Part shown: positions 17,444 to 28,000 of the stretch, in pieces
How the letters are laid out: each line of letters opens with the position of its first letter
Numbering within the stretch: position 1 is the first letter of the stretch
DNA from: Frateuria_A sp035695185
GTDB taxonomy: Bacteria > Pseudomonadota > Gammaproteobacteria > Xanthomonadales > Rhodanobacteraceae
Length of the DNA stretch: 64,000 nucleotides
Reading direction: 5' to 3'
Assembly (NCBI RefSeq): GCF_035695185.1
Contig: NZ_DASSES010000090.1
Coordinates: 18,435 to 82,434 of the forward strand
The notes under the pieces: generated by a model
The model's database searches: none
What the model was told of the DNA's origin: nothing
What the model saw: the letters and a program-made list of their open reading frames with translations, nothing else
Position numbers and translations under genes: made by a program

Positions 17444-17890
17444 TCAATGCGCACGGTGCGCAGCCCGCTTGAGGCCGCGCATCTGGTCGTGCCCCGCGCG
17501 CACCGATCGAAAGGTATCGGCGATCAGCGCGCGGGTCGGCGGACTGACGTCATCGTCGTCCAGTGCGTCCTCGAACTTGTGCTTGATGTGGTCCTCGCCG
17601 CGCTCGACCTCGTCGATGACCGCGGTGTCGTCATGCAGGCTCTTGCGCAGGTTGGTGAACATGCGGTGCGCGGAGGCGAGCACGCTGCCCTCGTCCTCGG
17701 GCGTGCCACCCAGCTCCTCCACCTTCTGCTGCAGGCGCGTGGCCACCAGCCGGCGTTCGCTGGCGCGTTCGTGGAAAGTCACGCTGTAGCGGGGACTGGG
17801 CGTTTCGCGGGCGGCCTCGGCATAGCCTTCGGCGCTGTCGATGGTCGTTTCGATCAGGTCATTGAGCACGCGGATGTCATGGTTCTGCAT
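17444..17890 (-). CDS. PA2169-family four-helix-bundle protein (DUF2383)
   Basis: This 148-residue protein is strongly helical and charged, with N-terminal VLNDLIETTIDSAEGY and internal ERGEDHIKHKFEDAL, typical of the ferritin-like DUF2383/PA2169 family. Members are often stress-induced; function is not established. No signal peptide is present. The ribosome site before ATG 17890 is weak (GAGAG). Confidence 0.85.
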   Translation of the reverse strand: MQNHDIRVLNDLIETTIDSAEGYAEAARETPSPRYSVTFHERASERRLVATRLQQKVEELGGTPEDEGSVLASAHRMFTNLRKSLHDDTAVIDEVERGEDHIKHKFEDALDDDDVSPPTRALIADTFRSVRAGHDQMRGLKRAAHRAH

Positions 17891-18042
17891 GGGGGGAACA
17901 CTCTCGTCATCGGATGGGCGGGGAAGCGGGCGTCGATGAACGACGGGGATGCCGCCAGGTCATCGTAAGAACCCGCGGCGATGGCCCCGTGAACCGACAC
18001 ACCGTCGCGCGACAGCCACACGCACGGGTGCATGCTTCGTTC

Positions 18043-18534
18043 ATGCAAGACGATCCGCTTCCGCCGGTTTTCGGCATCGGTCACTCCACGCACTCGCTGG
18101 AGGCGTTCGTCGCGCTGCTGCAAATGCATGCCATCGCTTGCGTGGTCGACGTGCGGCGCCTGCCCGGTTCGCGGCGCCACCCGCAGTTCGACGGGCCGGC
18201 GCTGGCCGCCTCGCTGCAGCCGCGGGGCATCGGTTACCTGCACCTGGCCGCGCTCGGCGGCCGCCGCGGCCGCAGCCTGCCGGCGGGCACCTCGCCCAAC
18301 GGCTTCTGGCAGAACGCGAGCTTCCGCCGCTACGCCGACTACGCCATGGGCGGCGACTTCCAGGCCGGGCTGGCGGAGCTGCTGGAGCTGTCCGCGCACC
18401 GGCGCTGCGCGCTGATGTGCGCCGAGGTGCTGTGGTGGCGCTGCCACCGCCGGATCATCATCGACTACGTGCTGGCCGCCGGCCGCGCAGCCTGCCATAT
18501 CGACGGCAACGGTCGCGCCGACCGGCCCGGATGA
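18043..18534 (+). CDS. DUF488 domain protein
   Basis: This 163-residue protein begins with the DUF488 hallmark FGIGHSTHSLEAFV, continues with VVDVRRLPGSRRHPQF and ends with the conserved CAEVLWWRCHRR motif, in which Cys and His are invariant in the family. The biochemical role is unknown; a catalytic or metal-binding site is suggested by the Cys/His pair. The ATG at 18043 is the start that places the GIGHS motif near the N-terminus. Confidence 0.85.
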   Translation: MQDDPLPPVFGIGHSTHSLEAFVALLQMHAIACVVDVRRLPGSRRHPQFDGPALAASLQPRGIGYLHLAALGGRRGRSLPAGTSPNGFWQNASFRRYADYAMGGDFQAGLAELLELSAHRRCALMCAEVLWWRCHRRIIIDYVLAAGRAACHIDGNGRADRPG

Positions 18535-18568
18535 CGCCGGCGGCCCGGCCCGCCGGCGCGCACCTGGT

Positions 18569-19528
18569 CTATCCACCCGTGCCCTGACGGCCGTTGAGCC
18601 GCCGCGCCACCACCGGGTCGAGCGAGGCGAGGAAGGTTTCCACCTGCGCGGTGTAGTCACCGGGCGTGCCGAGTTGCTCGTTGATCTGCCGGTGCGAGAG
18701 GTCCTCGCCCAGCACCTGCGCGCGCATGTGCAGTCCGTTGGCCTTCATCGCGAAGTTGCGCGCCTGCGGACAGGACTCGCGCCGTCGCGTCGAGCACACC
18801 GCCAGGAACGGCGCGCCGCGCGTCTTCAGCTGCTGCAGCGGCGAGGCCGCGCGCCAGTACGCCGGATCGTCGCCGAACGCAGCGTCGTACAGCGGCAGGT
18901 GCGGGCCCTGCATGATCGCGACCACATCGAGCGCGGCGCTGTCCAGCGATACCGTGCCCAGCCACGGCAGGGCGCCACGGTCGAAGGCCAGCTCCGGCTC
19001 GGCCCCCAGCAGGCCCACCAGGTGCGCCCCGGCCGAGTGCCCCATCAGGATGAAGCGGTCGCGGTCGGCGCCCCAGCCGGCGGCGCGTCCCTGCGCCACC
19101 GCCAGCGCGCGCGCCACGTCGCGCGCCTGCTCGATCGGACGTGTGCCGGGCAGCATGCGGTAGTTGGTCGAGATGAACACGAAGCCCCGCGGCACCCAGC
19201 GTGCGACCTTGTTCTCGACCACGCTGCGCATGGCCTTGTCGCCCCGCGCCCAGCCCCCGCCGTGCACCATGAAGATCACCGGCGCATGCGCCGCGCCCTG
19301 TGCCGGCAGATAGACGTCCATCCGCTGTGCCGGGTCGCCGCCGTAGGAGACGTCGCGCAACACGCGCACGCCGGGCGGCAGGGTCGCCGGCGTGGTGTCC
19401 TCGGCCTGCAGGCCCGCGCCGGCGCGACGCTGGGCGAGGCGCTCGCGCAGGCTGCCGGCCGCTGCCGGCACGCAAAGGGAGACCAGCAGCGCGGCCAGCA
19501 GGCCCGTGCGCAAAGGATTCGGCTTCAT
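18569..19528 (-). CDS. Secreted alpha/beta hydrolase (carboxylesterase-like)
   Basis: This protein of about 319 residues has a signal peptide (cleavage near AAAG), the oxyanion motif HGGGW and nucleophile motif GHSAG; a His in LSHRQINE is the likely third member of the triad. This matches hormone-sensitive-lipase/kynurenine-formamidase-like esterases. ATG 19528 has GGGAG upstream; an in-frame GTG three codons earlier is less likely. It starts 16 bp after the secreted repeat protein and probably shares its transcript. Confidence 0.87.
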   Translation of the reverse strand: MKPNPLRTGLLAALLVSLCVPAAAGSLRERLAQRRAGAGLQAEDTTPATLPPGVRVLRDVSYGGDPAQRMDVYLPAQGAAHAPVIFMVHGGGWARGDKAMRSVVENKVARWVPRGFVFISTNYRMLPGTRPIEQARDVARALAVAQGRAAGWGADRDRFILMGHSAGAHLVGLLGAEPELAFDRGALPWLGTVSLDSAALDVVAIMQGPHLPLYDAAFGDDPAYWRAASPLQQLKTRGAPFLAVCSTRRRESCPQARNFAMKANGLHMRAQVLGEDLSHRQINEQLGTPGDYTAQVETFLASLDPVVARRLNGRQGTGG

Positions 19529-19543
19529 CGTGTCCACTCCCTG

Positions 19544-20218
19544 TCACTTGCACTCGAAGGTCCGGCCCTGCGCGTCGGTGCAGGTGCCGGTATGGCTGAG
19601 GCCCTCGCCACGCGTGAAGCGGGTCTGGCCCTGATAGGTATTGCCATTGGCGCCGGTGATCGTGCTGTCGTGGTCGAGCGTGCCGTCGGCGCGGGTGGTG
19701 CTGCCGGCATAGCTGCCGCGCGCGCCGCTGGCCTGGGTCTGGCGGCTCGCCATGCGCTCGCCGTCCGCGCTGCGCGTGCGGCTGCCACTCCGGCTGATGC
19801 TGCCGCCCGCGGCGCCCTGCATGCTCACCGCGTAGCCGGCCTGCAGCGAGCCATCCGGATGGCGCTGCACGCTGCGCCCGCCCCGCACCGTGCCCCCGTT
19901 CGCCCCCTGCGCCACGACACCACCCTGGCGGGTGATCGTACCGTCCGCGCCCACCACGGTGTGGTGCCCCGCGGCGGCGTGGCCGTCCGGGCCGGCCACG
20001 CCAGCGGCGCGTGCGTGGACGAGGGTGCCCTCGCCATCACGCGCGGCGCCGCCGGCGTGCCAGGCACGGCGCCCGTCGGGACCGCTGGCGAGGCTGGCGT
20101 GGGTGCGCACCACGTTACCGTCGCCGCGGTGCACCGCCGCACGATGGTGGACACTGGCTGGCGAGGGCGGGGCGACGAGCAGACAGGCAAGACCGAGCGA
20201 TACGATCGACAGGCGCAT
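19544..20218 (-). CDS. Secreted Gly/Asp-rich repeat protein, function unknown
   Basis: This 224-residue protein has a signal peptide (about residues 1-22) and then repeated short units of the pattern GxDGxxxxxxG (for example GADGTITRQGG, RHPDGSLQAGY and RADGTLDHDS), rich in Gly, Ala, Ser, Thr and Asp. Two Cys near the C-terminus (TCTDAQGRTFEC) may form a disulfide. The units suggest an extended beta-rich structure. AAGGAG precedes the ATG. It is followed closely by the esterase gene. Confidence 0.72.
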   Translation of the reverse strand: MRLSIVSLGLACLLVAPPSPASVHHRAAVHRGDGNVVRTHASLASGPDGRRAWHAGGAARDGEGTLVHARAAGVAGPDGHAAAGHHTVVGADGTITRQGGVVAQGANGGTVRGGRSVQRHPDGSLQAGYAVSMQGAAGGSISRSGSRTRSADGERMASRQTQASGARGSYAGSTTRADGTLDHDSTITGANGNTYQGQTRFTRGEGLSHTGTCTDAQGRTFECK

Positions 20219-20411
20219 GGCAGGCTCCTTGGGCCGGGGCGTCCGGACGGGACGTGTGGCGGATCGTCCGCCCGCCGCGCGCCGCAGGTGTTTCGCGCGG
20301 GCACGCCGATGTGAGCAGGTGTTGCCCGGGCCCGCCGCGGAAACATCCGCTTACACATCCACCCCCCGCCCGCTTGCCGCCTGCCCCGGCACCACGCGAT
20401 AGTCCGCGCCC

Positions 20412-21130
20412 ATGGACCCGGCCCACATCCTGGTCGTCGACGACGACCTGCGCCTGCGCGACCTGCTCGAGCGCTACCTCGTGCAGCAGGGCCTGCGCGC
20501 CACTGGTGCCGCCAACGCCGCCGGCATGCGCCGGGCGCTTGCCGCGCACCACCTGGACCTGATCGTGCTCGACCTGATGCTGCCCGATGCCGATGGCCTG
20601 GCGCTCTGCCGCAGCCTGCGCGCCGAGGGGGTGGACACGCCGATCATCATGCTCACCGCCAAGGGCGATGACGTCGACCGCATCGTGGGCCTGGAACTGG
20701 GCGCGGACGACTACCTGCCCAAGCCGTGCAACCCGCGCGAGCTGGTCGCGCGCATCCGCGCCGTGCTGCGGCGCCGCCCGCGCGCGCCCGTCGGCGCGCC
20801 GCAGAACGGGCAGGCATCCTTGCGCTTCGGCCGCTTCGTGTTCGATCCGGCCACGCGCCAGCTGCTCGACGGCCAGACGCCGGTGAAGCTCACCAGCGGC
20901 GAGTTCGCCGTGCTCGCCGCGCTGGTGGCGCATCCGTTCCAGACGCTCAGCCGCGAGCGCCTGATCGCCCTGGCGCGCGGGCGCGGCCACGAGGCCTTCG
21001 ACCGCAGCATCGACGTGATGGTCTCGCGCCTGCGCCGCTGCCTGGAGGACGATCCGCGCCAGCCGCGCTGGCTGCAGACGGTGTGGGCGAGGGCTACGTG
21101 TTCGTACCCGACGACGATCGCACGGCATGA
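20412..21130 (+). CDS. OmpR-family response regulator, frameshifted near its C-terminus
   Basis: The receiver domain (residues 1-120; phospho-acceptor Asp54 in VLDLMLPDADG, Lys in LPKP) and winged-helix DNA-binding domain are intact up to LQTVW near 21087. There the expected end of the wing, GEGYVFVPDDD, is found only in another frame. The sequence reads GTGTGGGCGAGG where one more G would restore the family's usual ending. With that G added, the stop falls at 21128-21130 and overlaps the kinase ATG at 21127 by ATGA. As written, the frame runs on to 22505 inside the kinase gene. It is either a real lesion or a homopolymer error. Confidence 0.85.
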
Positions 21131-22416
21131 AGCGCGCGCCGTCCACCTTCGCGCTGGTGCTGGTGCTGGTGGCCGCGGCGCTCCTGCTGGCGCTCGCGCT
21201 GTCGGGCGCGTTGCAGCGGCGCTTCGGGCGACAGGTAGTGAGCGACAGCTACGGCCGCCTTGCACTGGCCACCGTGCTGGCCACCGACGAACTCGCGGCA
21301 CGGCCGCAGGATCCGGCGGCGCGCCAGGCGCTCGATGCGCTGCGTCGGCTCGGTGTCCAGGTCAGCGATGCGCAGCCACCCGCGCCGAGCGTGCGTCGCC
21401 TCGCGCCCGCACTGACGGCGGTGGCACACACGGTCGGCAGCTGGTTGGGCGACCCGTCGCGGGTGGTCGCCACACAGACGCCCGACTCACAACTGTGGGT
21501 GCGCAGCGCGCGCGATCCGGACCGCTGGATCGTGTTGCGCACGCCCAGCTACCGCCCTCGCCTGCTCGACTCGGCCCTGCTGCTCAGCGCCCTCGCGGGG
21601 CTGATCGCACTGGCCGCCGCGGGGCTCGCCGCGCGCCTGCTGACCCGCCCGCTCGAACGGCTTGCCGTACAGGCGCCGGCGTTGCTGGCCGGCACATCCA
21701 CCGACCCCGGCCTGGATGGCAGCCCGCGCGAGGTACGCCGCCTCGCCGGCGCGATCGGCGAGGCCGGCGAGCGCCTGCGCGCCGCCGCCCGCGAGCGCGA
21801 ACTGATGCTTGCCGGCATCTCGCACGACCTGCGCACGCCCTTGGCGCGGCTGCGGCTGGCGCTGGAACTGGGCGACGCCGCCGACACCACTCGTCGTGCC
21901 GCCATGATCGCCGACCTGGAGGAACTCGACGGCGCACTCGAGCAGTGCCTGGCCTTCGTCCGCGAGGGTCGCGACGAGGTACTGCGGCCGACCGATCTGG
22001 CGACCCTTGCCGGCCAGCTGCTGGCCTTGCGCCTGCAACCGGACGACTGGCAGCTGGACGGACCCGCGGAGCTCACCGCCCCGGTGCGCCCGAGCCTGCT
22101 GCGCCGCGCCGTGGGCAACCTGATGGACAACGCCGAACGCTATGGCCGGCCGCCGTTCGCCGTGGAGCTGGCCCGCGACGCGACCACCCTCCGGATCGGG
22201 ATCACCGACCAGGGCCCGGGCGTGCCGCCGGCGTTGCTGGCCCGGCTCGGCCAGCCCTTCCTGCGCGGCGATGCCGCCCGCGCTGGCGGTGGCAGCGGCC
22301 TGGGGCTCTCCATCGCCGCCCGCGCCGCCCGCCTGCATGGCGGCGAGCTGACCCTGGCCAACCGGCCGGGCGGCGGCTTCAGCGCGACCCTGCGGCTGCC
22401 CGTTCCATCGCGGTGA
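21127..22416 (+). CDS. EnvZ-like sensor histidine kinase
   Basis: This 429-residue inner-membrane kinase has two membrane helices (about residues 8-28 and 148-170), a periplasmic loop between them, HAMP, the H-box GISHDLRTPLARL with His233, the N-box NLMDNAERYG and the ATP-lid motifs DQGPGVP and GSGLGLSIA. It pairs with the OmpR-like regulator just upstream. The signal is unknown. Confidence 0.92.
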   Translation: MKRAPSTFALVLVLVAAALLLALALSGALQRRFGRQVVSDSYGRLALATVLATDELAARPQDPAARQALDALRRLGVQVSDAQPPAPSVRRLAPALTAVAHTVGSWLGDPSRVVATQTPDSQLWVRSARDPDRWIVLRTPSYRPRLLDSALLLSALAGLIALAAAGLAARLLTRPLERLAVQAPALLAGTSTDPGLDGSPREVRRLAGAIGEAGERLRAAARERELMLAGISHDLRTPLARLRLALELGDAADTTRRAAMIADLEELDGALEQCLAFVREGRDEVLRPTDLATLAGQLLALRLQPDDWQLDGPAELTAPVRPSLLRRAVGNLMDNAERYGRPPFAVELARDATTLRIGITDQGPGVPPALLARLGQPFLRGDAARAGGGSGLGLSIAARAARLHGGELTLANRPGGGFSATLRLPVPSR

Positions 22417-22599
22417 GTCGCCCGGCGCGCGCGCCGCGCGACGACGGGGCGCGGGGACCTCGGCGTCCTCCGGCCAGCCCGGCCGGGCCGGCGCCGGCCT
22501 CCTAGGAAACATTCCGGGCCACGCCCCGCCTTGCCTGTGCGTACAATGCCTCCCCAGCGGCACCGGCCCGCCGGTGCCCGCCAAGCAGGGGGACAACCT

Positions 22600-24807
<2,208 letters not shown>

Positions 24808-24846
24808 CGCGTCCCCCACGGTTTCCAGCCAGCCATGGGCGGGGCT

Positions 24847-25512
24847 TCAGGCCGGCCGGTAGACGACCGCCACGGCCCCGGAGTCGAAGGGCTTCACGCT
24901 GACCAGCCGCAGGTCGGCCGGGCTGGCCAGCCCGGCAAACAGCGGCTGGCCCTGGCCCAGGACGACCGGATGGATGGCCAGCCGGTACTCGTCGACGAGC
25001 CCGGAGGCGACCAGGCTGCGGGCGAACCGGGCGCCTCCGTGCGCGAGGATGTAAGGGCCCGGCTGCGCCTTCAGCCGCTGGATCTCTTCCGCAAGATCGC
25101 CATGCGCCACCGTGGGCTCGGCCCAGGAGCGCAGGGCCGCATCGGTCGGCGTGCGCCCATCCCGGGCGGCGTTGCGGGCCCCGGCTTCCTCCAGCGCCGC
25201 GGTCGTGCGGTCCCGGCACGTACCGTCCTCGAGCCCGCTGCGCGAGAAGATCACCTTGGGGACGTCGTTCATCGGCGCCGCGATCGGCATGTCCGAATAG
25301 GGCCAGAACGCCGCCATGTCGGAATAGCTGCCGCTGCCCATGATGTGCACGCCGGCACCGCGCAGCGTCTCGAGCAGCCACGCCGTGGAATCGGCGCCGC
25401 CGGACGTCCGGAATACCCAGTCGGCCTCGCCGTTGGGGCCGGCAACAAAGCCGTCCAGCGAGACCGACATCTTCAATACCAGTTGCCTTGCGGTTGCTGT
25501 CGGGGCGGTCAT
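24847..25512 (-). CDS. Dihydrofolate-reductase/RibD C-terminal-like reductase
   Basis: This 221-residue cytosolic protein has KMSVSLDGFVAGPNGE at the N-terminus and YILAHGGARFARSLVASGLVDEYRL near the C-terminus, the typical pattern of the RibD C-terminal/DHFR-like (YyaP/YwjB) family. These bind NADPH; substrates are usually unknown. GGGAG lies upstream of ATG 25512. It borders the AT-richer accessory region and may be part of it, though its own codon use looks native. Confidence 0.87.
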   Translation of the reverse strand: MTAPTATARQLVLKMSVSLDGFVAGPNGEADWVFRTSGGADSTAWLLETLRGAGVHIMGSGSYSDMAAFWPYSDMPIAAPMNDVPKVIFSRSGLEDGTCRDRTTAALEEAGARNAARDGRTPTDAALRSWAEPTVAHGDLAEEIQRLKAQPGPYILAHGGARFARSLVASGLVDEYRLAIHPVVLGQGQPLFAGLASPADLRLVSVKPFDSGAVAVVYRPA

Positions 25513-26099
25513 CGTTTTCTCCCAGGTCGTCCGGTGCGCGTCGCGCCCACGGGCGCGCTGATGAAGGGACGACGGATGGCGGGCGCCCGGTTCGACATCA
25601 GGTCGAACGGGAGAACAGATCCGCCATTGGGCGAAGGGGCCATTAGCGGCGGCGTGCGCGATCCGTCGAAGTTTGGCCACATAGGACAGTCTTTCACAGA
25701 CGTCCGACAATTTTGTCTCTTCTGTGCATCGCACACCTGCGTCCCGCTTGGCTCGCGAGATCAGGCCGCCGAAGATTCCGGGTGGATCGTGTCGATGCCG
25801 CCTGGACCCTGCGGAGTCTGCTTGGGGCCTGCGGCTCAAGCAGGGGCAGCGGACGCTGGTCTTTCGTGTGGTGTGGGCGCTCCAGTCTCTCGAAGAGGCT
25901 GATGGGGCGCGGACCTTGAGGGATGCGCAGGCAGTAGCCAACCTGCGACGTCCATCCGCCTTTGAGGGGCACATCGGTTCGGAGTCCAATTCCCCATCCG
26001 AACGAGATTGAAAAGCCAGCGATCCGCAGACGTTCATGGCGATAACCACTCGTGCCTGAGAACGCGACCACCGCAACATCGACGGCGCCTTGGTGTGAC
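25513..26099. other. Gene-poor stretch beside an accessory region
   Basis: Both strands contain open frames here (for example 25694-26149 minus), but their translations are rich in Arg/Ser/Pro, show no domain and lack ribosome sites. The base composition begins to fall below that of the flanking genes. I see no gene, RNA or repeat that I can support; it may be degraded sequence. Confidence 0.5.
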
Positions 26100-26515
26100 C
26101 TAATAGTCCAAGGCGGAGGCGATCGATGCTCCCTGCAGACACGGATCATACTTTCTTATTGCAGGACTTGGTGTCTCCAGATAGTTCGGCACCTGCAATT
26201 CGTCACTTAATCCGGTATCGCCAATCCCGTCCGGGGTGGCTCCCCTGAGAAATTCTCGCTGCCCTTGTACGGGCGCGCCATGCGTATGGTAGATGCCAGC
26301 TTCTTCATGAAACAGAGGCGCCACCCCTGAGCGTCCTCGGGCGACCCGTAAATCGCACAAGTTTCTAAAGCTGGACCGGCAAAGCTGCGATGGGCCGCGA
26401 CCAAGCTAATCAATATCGATAAGTTTATAGCTCGCTTCCTCGGAGGGTTCGTCTGCCTCGCTCCCTGGAAAGAAGCTTCTGTGGAACACCAGGTCCTTAT
26501 TGAAATACAAGTCAA
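26100..26515 (-). pseudogene. DUF4329-like fragment, truncated and probably frameshifted
   Basis: One frame ending at 26100 (up to 26360) reads EEAGIYHTHGAPVQG and then NYLETPSPAIRKYDP, which resembles DUF4329, a domain found at the C-termini of Rhs-type and other polymorphic toxins (YHTHG and the closing KYDP). Upstream, the plausible continuation (ETCAIYGSPEDAQG) is in another frame (26207-26515) that overlaps the neighbouring gene and has no good start. This looks like the broken 3' end of a toxin-like gene. The domain assignment rests on motif recognition only. Confidence 0.5.
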
Positions 26516-26915
26516 CCTGATACGCTTCAGATGCGTCGCCCCCCGCTAGTCTTAAAATAAAATAACCATGCTCCCGGGAGACATCAGCGCTTCGCAGATC
26601 CGAGAGGTCTGCAAAAGAGGCTCTGGGTACAAAAACGGACTTGCCATCTACTGATATTGCAATGTTTTCCACAAGCGAGCACGGATACCTAGTATAGGTG
26701 CATGAATCGAGCCTTTTCGTCGGTGGCTTCCCGCTGGGTGAACCGATGTCCTTCTCTCGCGTCATTACTTCTACTTTTACGGTCTTTTTGTTGATCACGG
26801 TAGAAAAGACCGTGAGGCCGCTGCCGTGAATCGGCGCCCGTGCTGGCGTTGCAAGCGCATTCGTTGAGAACAGTAAAGCCGCGTACAGCGCTGGAACACA
26901 GTAGATTGCTCTCAT
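26406..26915 (-). CDS. Small exported protein, candidate immunity partner of the DUF2778 gene
   Basis: This 169-residue protein has a clear signal peptide (about residues 1-22, ALYAALLFSTNALA) and a beta-rich mature part with two Cys (DSCTYTRYPCSL) that could be disulfide-bonded in the periplasm. I do not recognise its family. Its ATG overlaps the stop of the upstream DUF2778 gene (26912-26915), so the two are translationally coupled. Base and codon use are AT-richer than the rest of the window, suggesting transfer. A periplasmic protein coupled to a peptidoglycan-acting toxin-like gene fits an immunity role, which is inference. Confidence 0.7.
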   Translation of the reverse strand: MRAIYCVPALYAALLFSTNALATPARAPIHGSGLTVFSTVINKKTVKVEVMTREKDIGSPSGKPPTKRLDSCTYTRYPCSLVENIAISVDGKSVFVPRASFADLSDLRSADVSREHGYFILRLAGGDASEAYQVDLYFNKDLVFHRSFFPGSEADEPSEEASYKLIDID

Positions 26916-27346
26916 TGCACGGGGCCTGAAAAGAAGGGGGGAGGCATCACGATGGGTTCGAACACGTGGAGTACATTGTCACCACTATGGCCGATAATCG
27001 ACCTAATGCTTGGCTTTAGCACAATGCAGCCCTCTGAGGCGCTGTGATTTGCGCGGGAATTGTCACCATGAATCAGAAAGCCGCCCCGACCAAACATCTC
27101 GTTGAAAGGGCTGGGTGTGAGACGCATCGATTGCAGCAGTCGGTGACCAGAGTTCGTTACGTTATCTTGTATGGGTCCGATGGTGTAGGTGCCCTGGGGT
27201 AGAGGGCCGACACCCGGCTGCGCGATGAGTGCCTCAACGAGCACTGGTTCACCCACCTGCTTCACGCCCGGGCTGTGATCGAGACCTGGCGGCGGGAGCG
27301 ACGCCCCCCACCTTTGAGTAGCACGCCGGCTGGAAAGCTGGACCAT
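26912..27346 (-). CDS. DUF2778 (Tlde1-like L,D-transpeptidase-fold) protein, 5' end uncertain
   Basis: The C-terminal 100 residues carry the DUF2778 hallmarks: GPLPQGTYTIG, then MFGRGGFLIHGDN and HSASEGCIVL, where His and Cys are the catalytic pair of the L,D-transpeptidase-like fold. Salmonella Tlde1, a type VI secreted toxin that edits peptidoglycan, belongs to this family. The first 40 residues match the family poorly, and no start has a good ribosome site; the frame stays open to 27526. The gene may therefore be truncated or frameshifted at its 5' end. It is coupled to a small exported protein and lies next to tRNA-Arg. No type VI secretion genes are in the window. Confidence 0.68.
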   Translation of the reverse strand: MVQLSSRRATQRWGASLPPPGLDHSPGVKQVGEPVLVEALIAQPGVGPLPQGTYTIGPIQDNVTNSGHRLLQSMRLTPSPFNEMFGRGGFLIHGDNSRANHSASEGCIVLKPSIRSIIGHSGDNVLHVFEPIVMPPPFFSGPVQ

Positions 27347-27623
27347 GGCAGCGAGCGGTCGAGTGCGCGGGACGATCGACCGCGCTCGCATATCACTTGC
27401 TCTTGGTGGGCAGACGGTCGATCGACCCTTGGTTCCGCCCGGATTTGTCCCGCAGCCTTTTTCGCCTACCGAGCTGTCCCGAAGGGCATGGGTCTCTTTA
27501 CAGCTGGCGCGCAGACGGGGAGACAAAAAGGCTCCGTCGAGGGAATCGGCGGAGCTTTGCTAGTACGGAAGATTCTGACCAGAGCGCCGCAATGTGCGGC
27601 AGCGGGCTATGACCTGTGGAATG

Positions 27624-27700
27624 TGGCGCGCCTGGAGGGATTCGAACCCCCGACCAATGGCTTCGGAAGCCACTACTCTATCCGGCTGAGCTACAGGCGC
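27624..27700 (-). tRNA. tRNA-Arg (anticodon CCG)
   Basis: Read on the minus strand, the sequence gives GCGCCTG/CAGGCGC acceptor arms, a D arm (GCTCAGCCGGATAGAGT), an anticodon stem TGGCT/AGCCA with loop TTCCGAA, and a T arm GGGTTCGAATCCC. The 3' CCA is encoded (27624-27626). Anticodon CCG reads CGG codons. tRNA-Arg genes are common integration sites, and the AT-richer DUF2778/DUF4329 stretch abuts this one. Confidence 0.95.
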
Positions 27701-27874
27701 GTGGTATTGCGAGGTGCGCGCGGGATCGGGTCGATCCTCGGCGGACGAGCAGTATAGCGGAGTTGGGTGGGGAGGTTCATGCGGTTTCTCCGCTCGGGAG
27801 AGCGGTGCCCGGTGGGCGGGTGAGGACTTGGGCGGGGCGGGGTGCCTGAGGTACTCCCGGACCCTCTCCCCCCA

Positions 27875-27897
27875 CCCCTCTCCCGAAGGGAGAGGGG
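27875..27897. repeat. CCCTCTCCC hairpin, terminator-like
   Basis: CCCCTCTCCC (27875-27884), loop GAA, GGGAGAGGGG (27888-27897), followed on the plus strand by CTTTTGTTT. It is the same palindrome family as at 15712-15740 and, with its T-rich tail, could also terminate plus-strand transcription. There is no plus-strand gene just upstream. Confidence 0.6.
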
Positions 27898-27930
27898 CTT
27901 TTGTTTCTGGCATGGGTGGGGCTTCGGGCG

Positions 27931-28000
27931 AGCCTTGGCCCCTCACCCCGGCCCTCTCCCCCAACGTTGGTAGGAGCCGGGGGAGAGGGAGCCAAAGGCT
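27931..28000. repeat. Large GC-rich imperfect inverted repeat
   Basis: Inner arms CCCTCTCCCCC (27952-27962) and GGGGGAGAGGG (27979-27989) are perfectly complementary; outer parts AGCCTTGGC and GCCAAAGGCT extend the pairing. It lies immediately after the stop of the minus-strand M61 peptidase gene and may end its transcript. Confidence 0.55.

Noticed and set aside
20412..22505. 697-residue fusion of a response regulator with an unknown C-terminal part
   Set aside because: Everything after residue 225 is the kinase gene read in the wrong frame; a single missing G explains it.
25694..26149. Possible 151-residue protein in the gap after the reductase gene
   Set aside because: There is no ribosome site, signal or domain, and its composition is that of random GC-rich frames; neighbouring frames look equally good.
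27624..27700. tRNA-Arg 3' end as an attachment site with a direct repeat
   Set aside because: I looked by eye for a second copy of the tRNA 3' end in 24800-27600 and saw none; no integrase is present either. An island border is possible but not shown.
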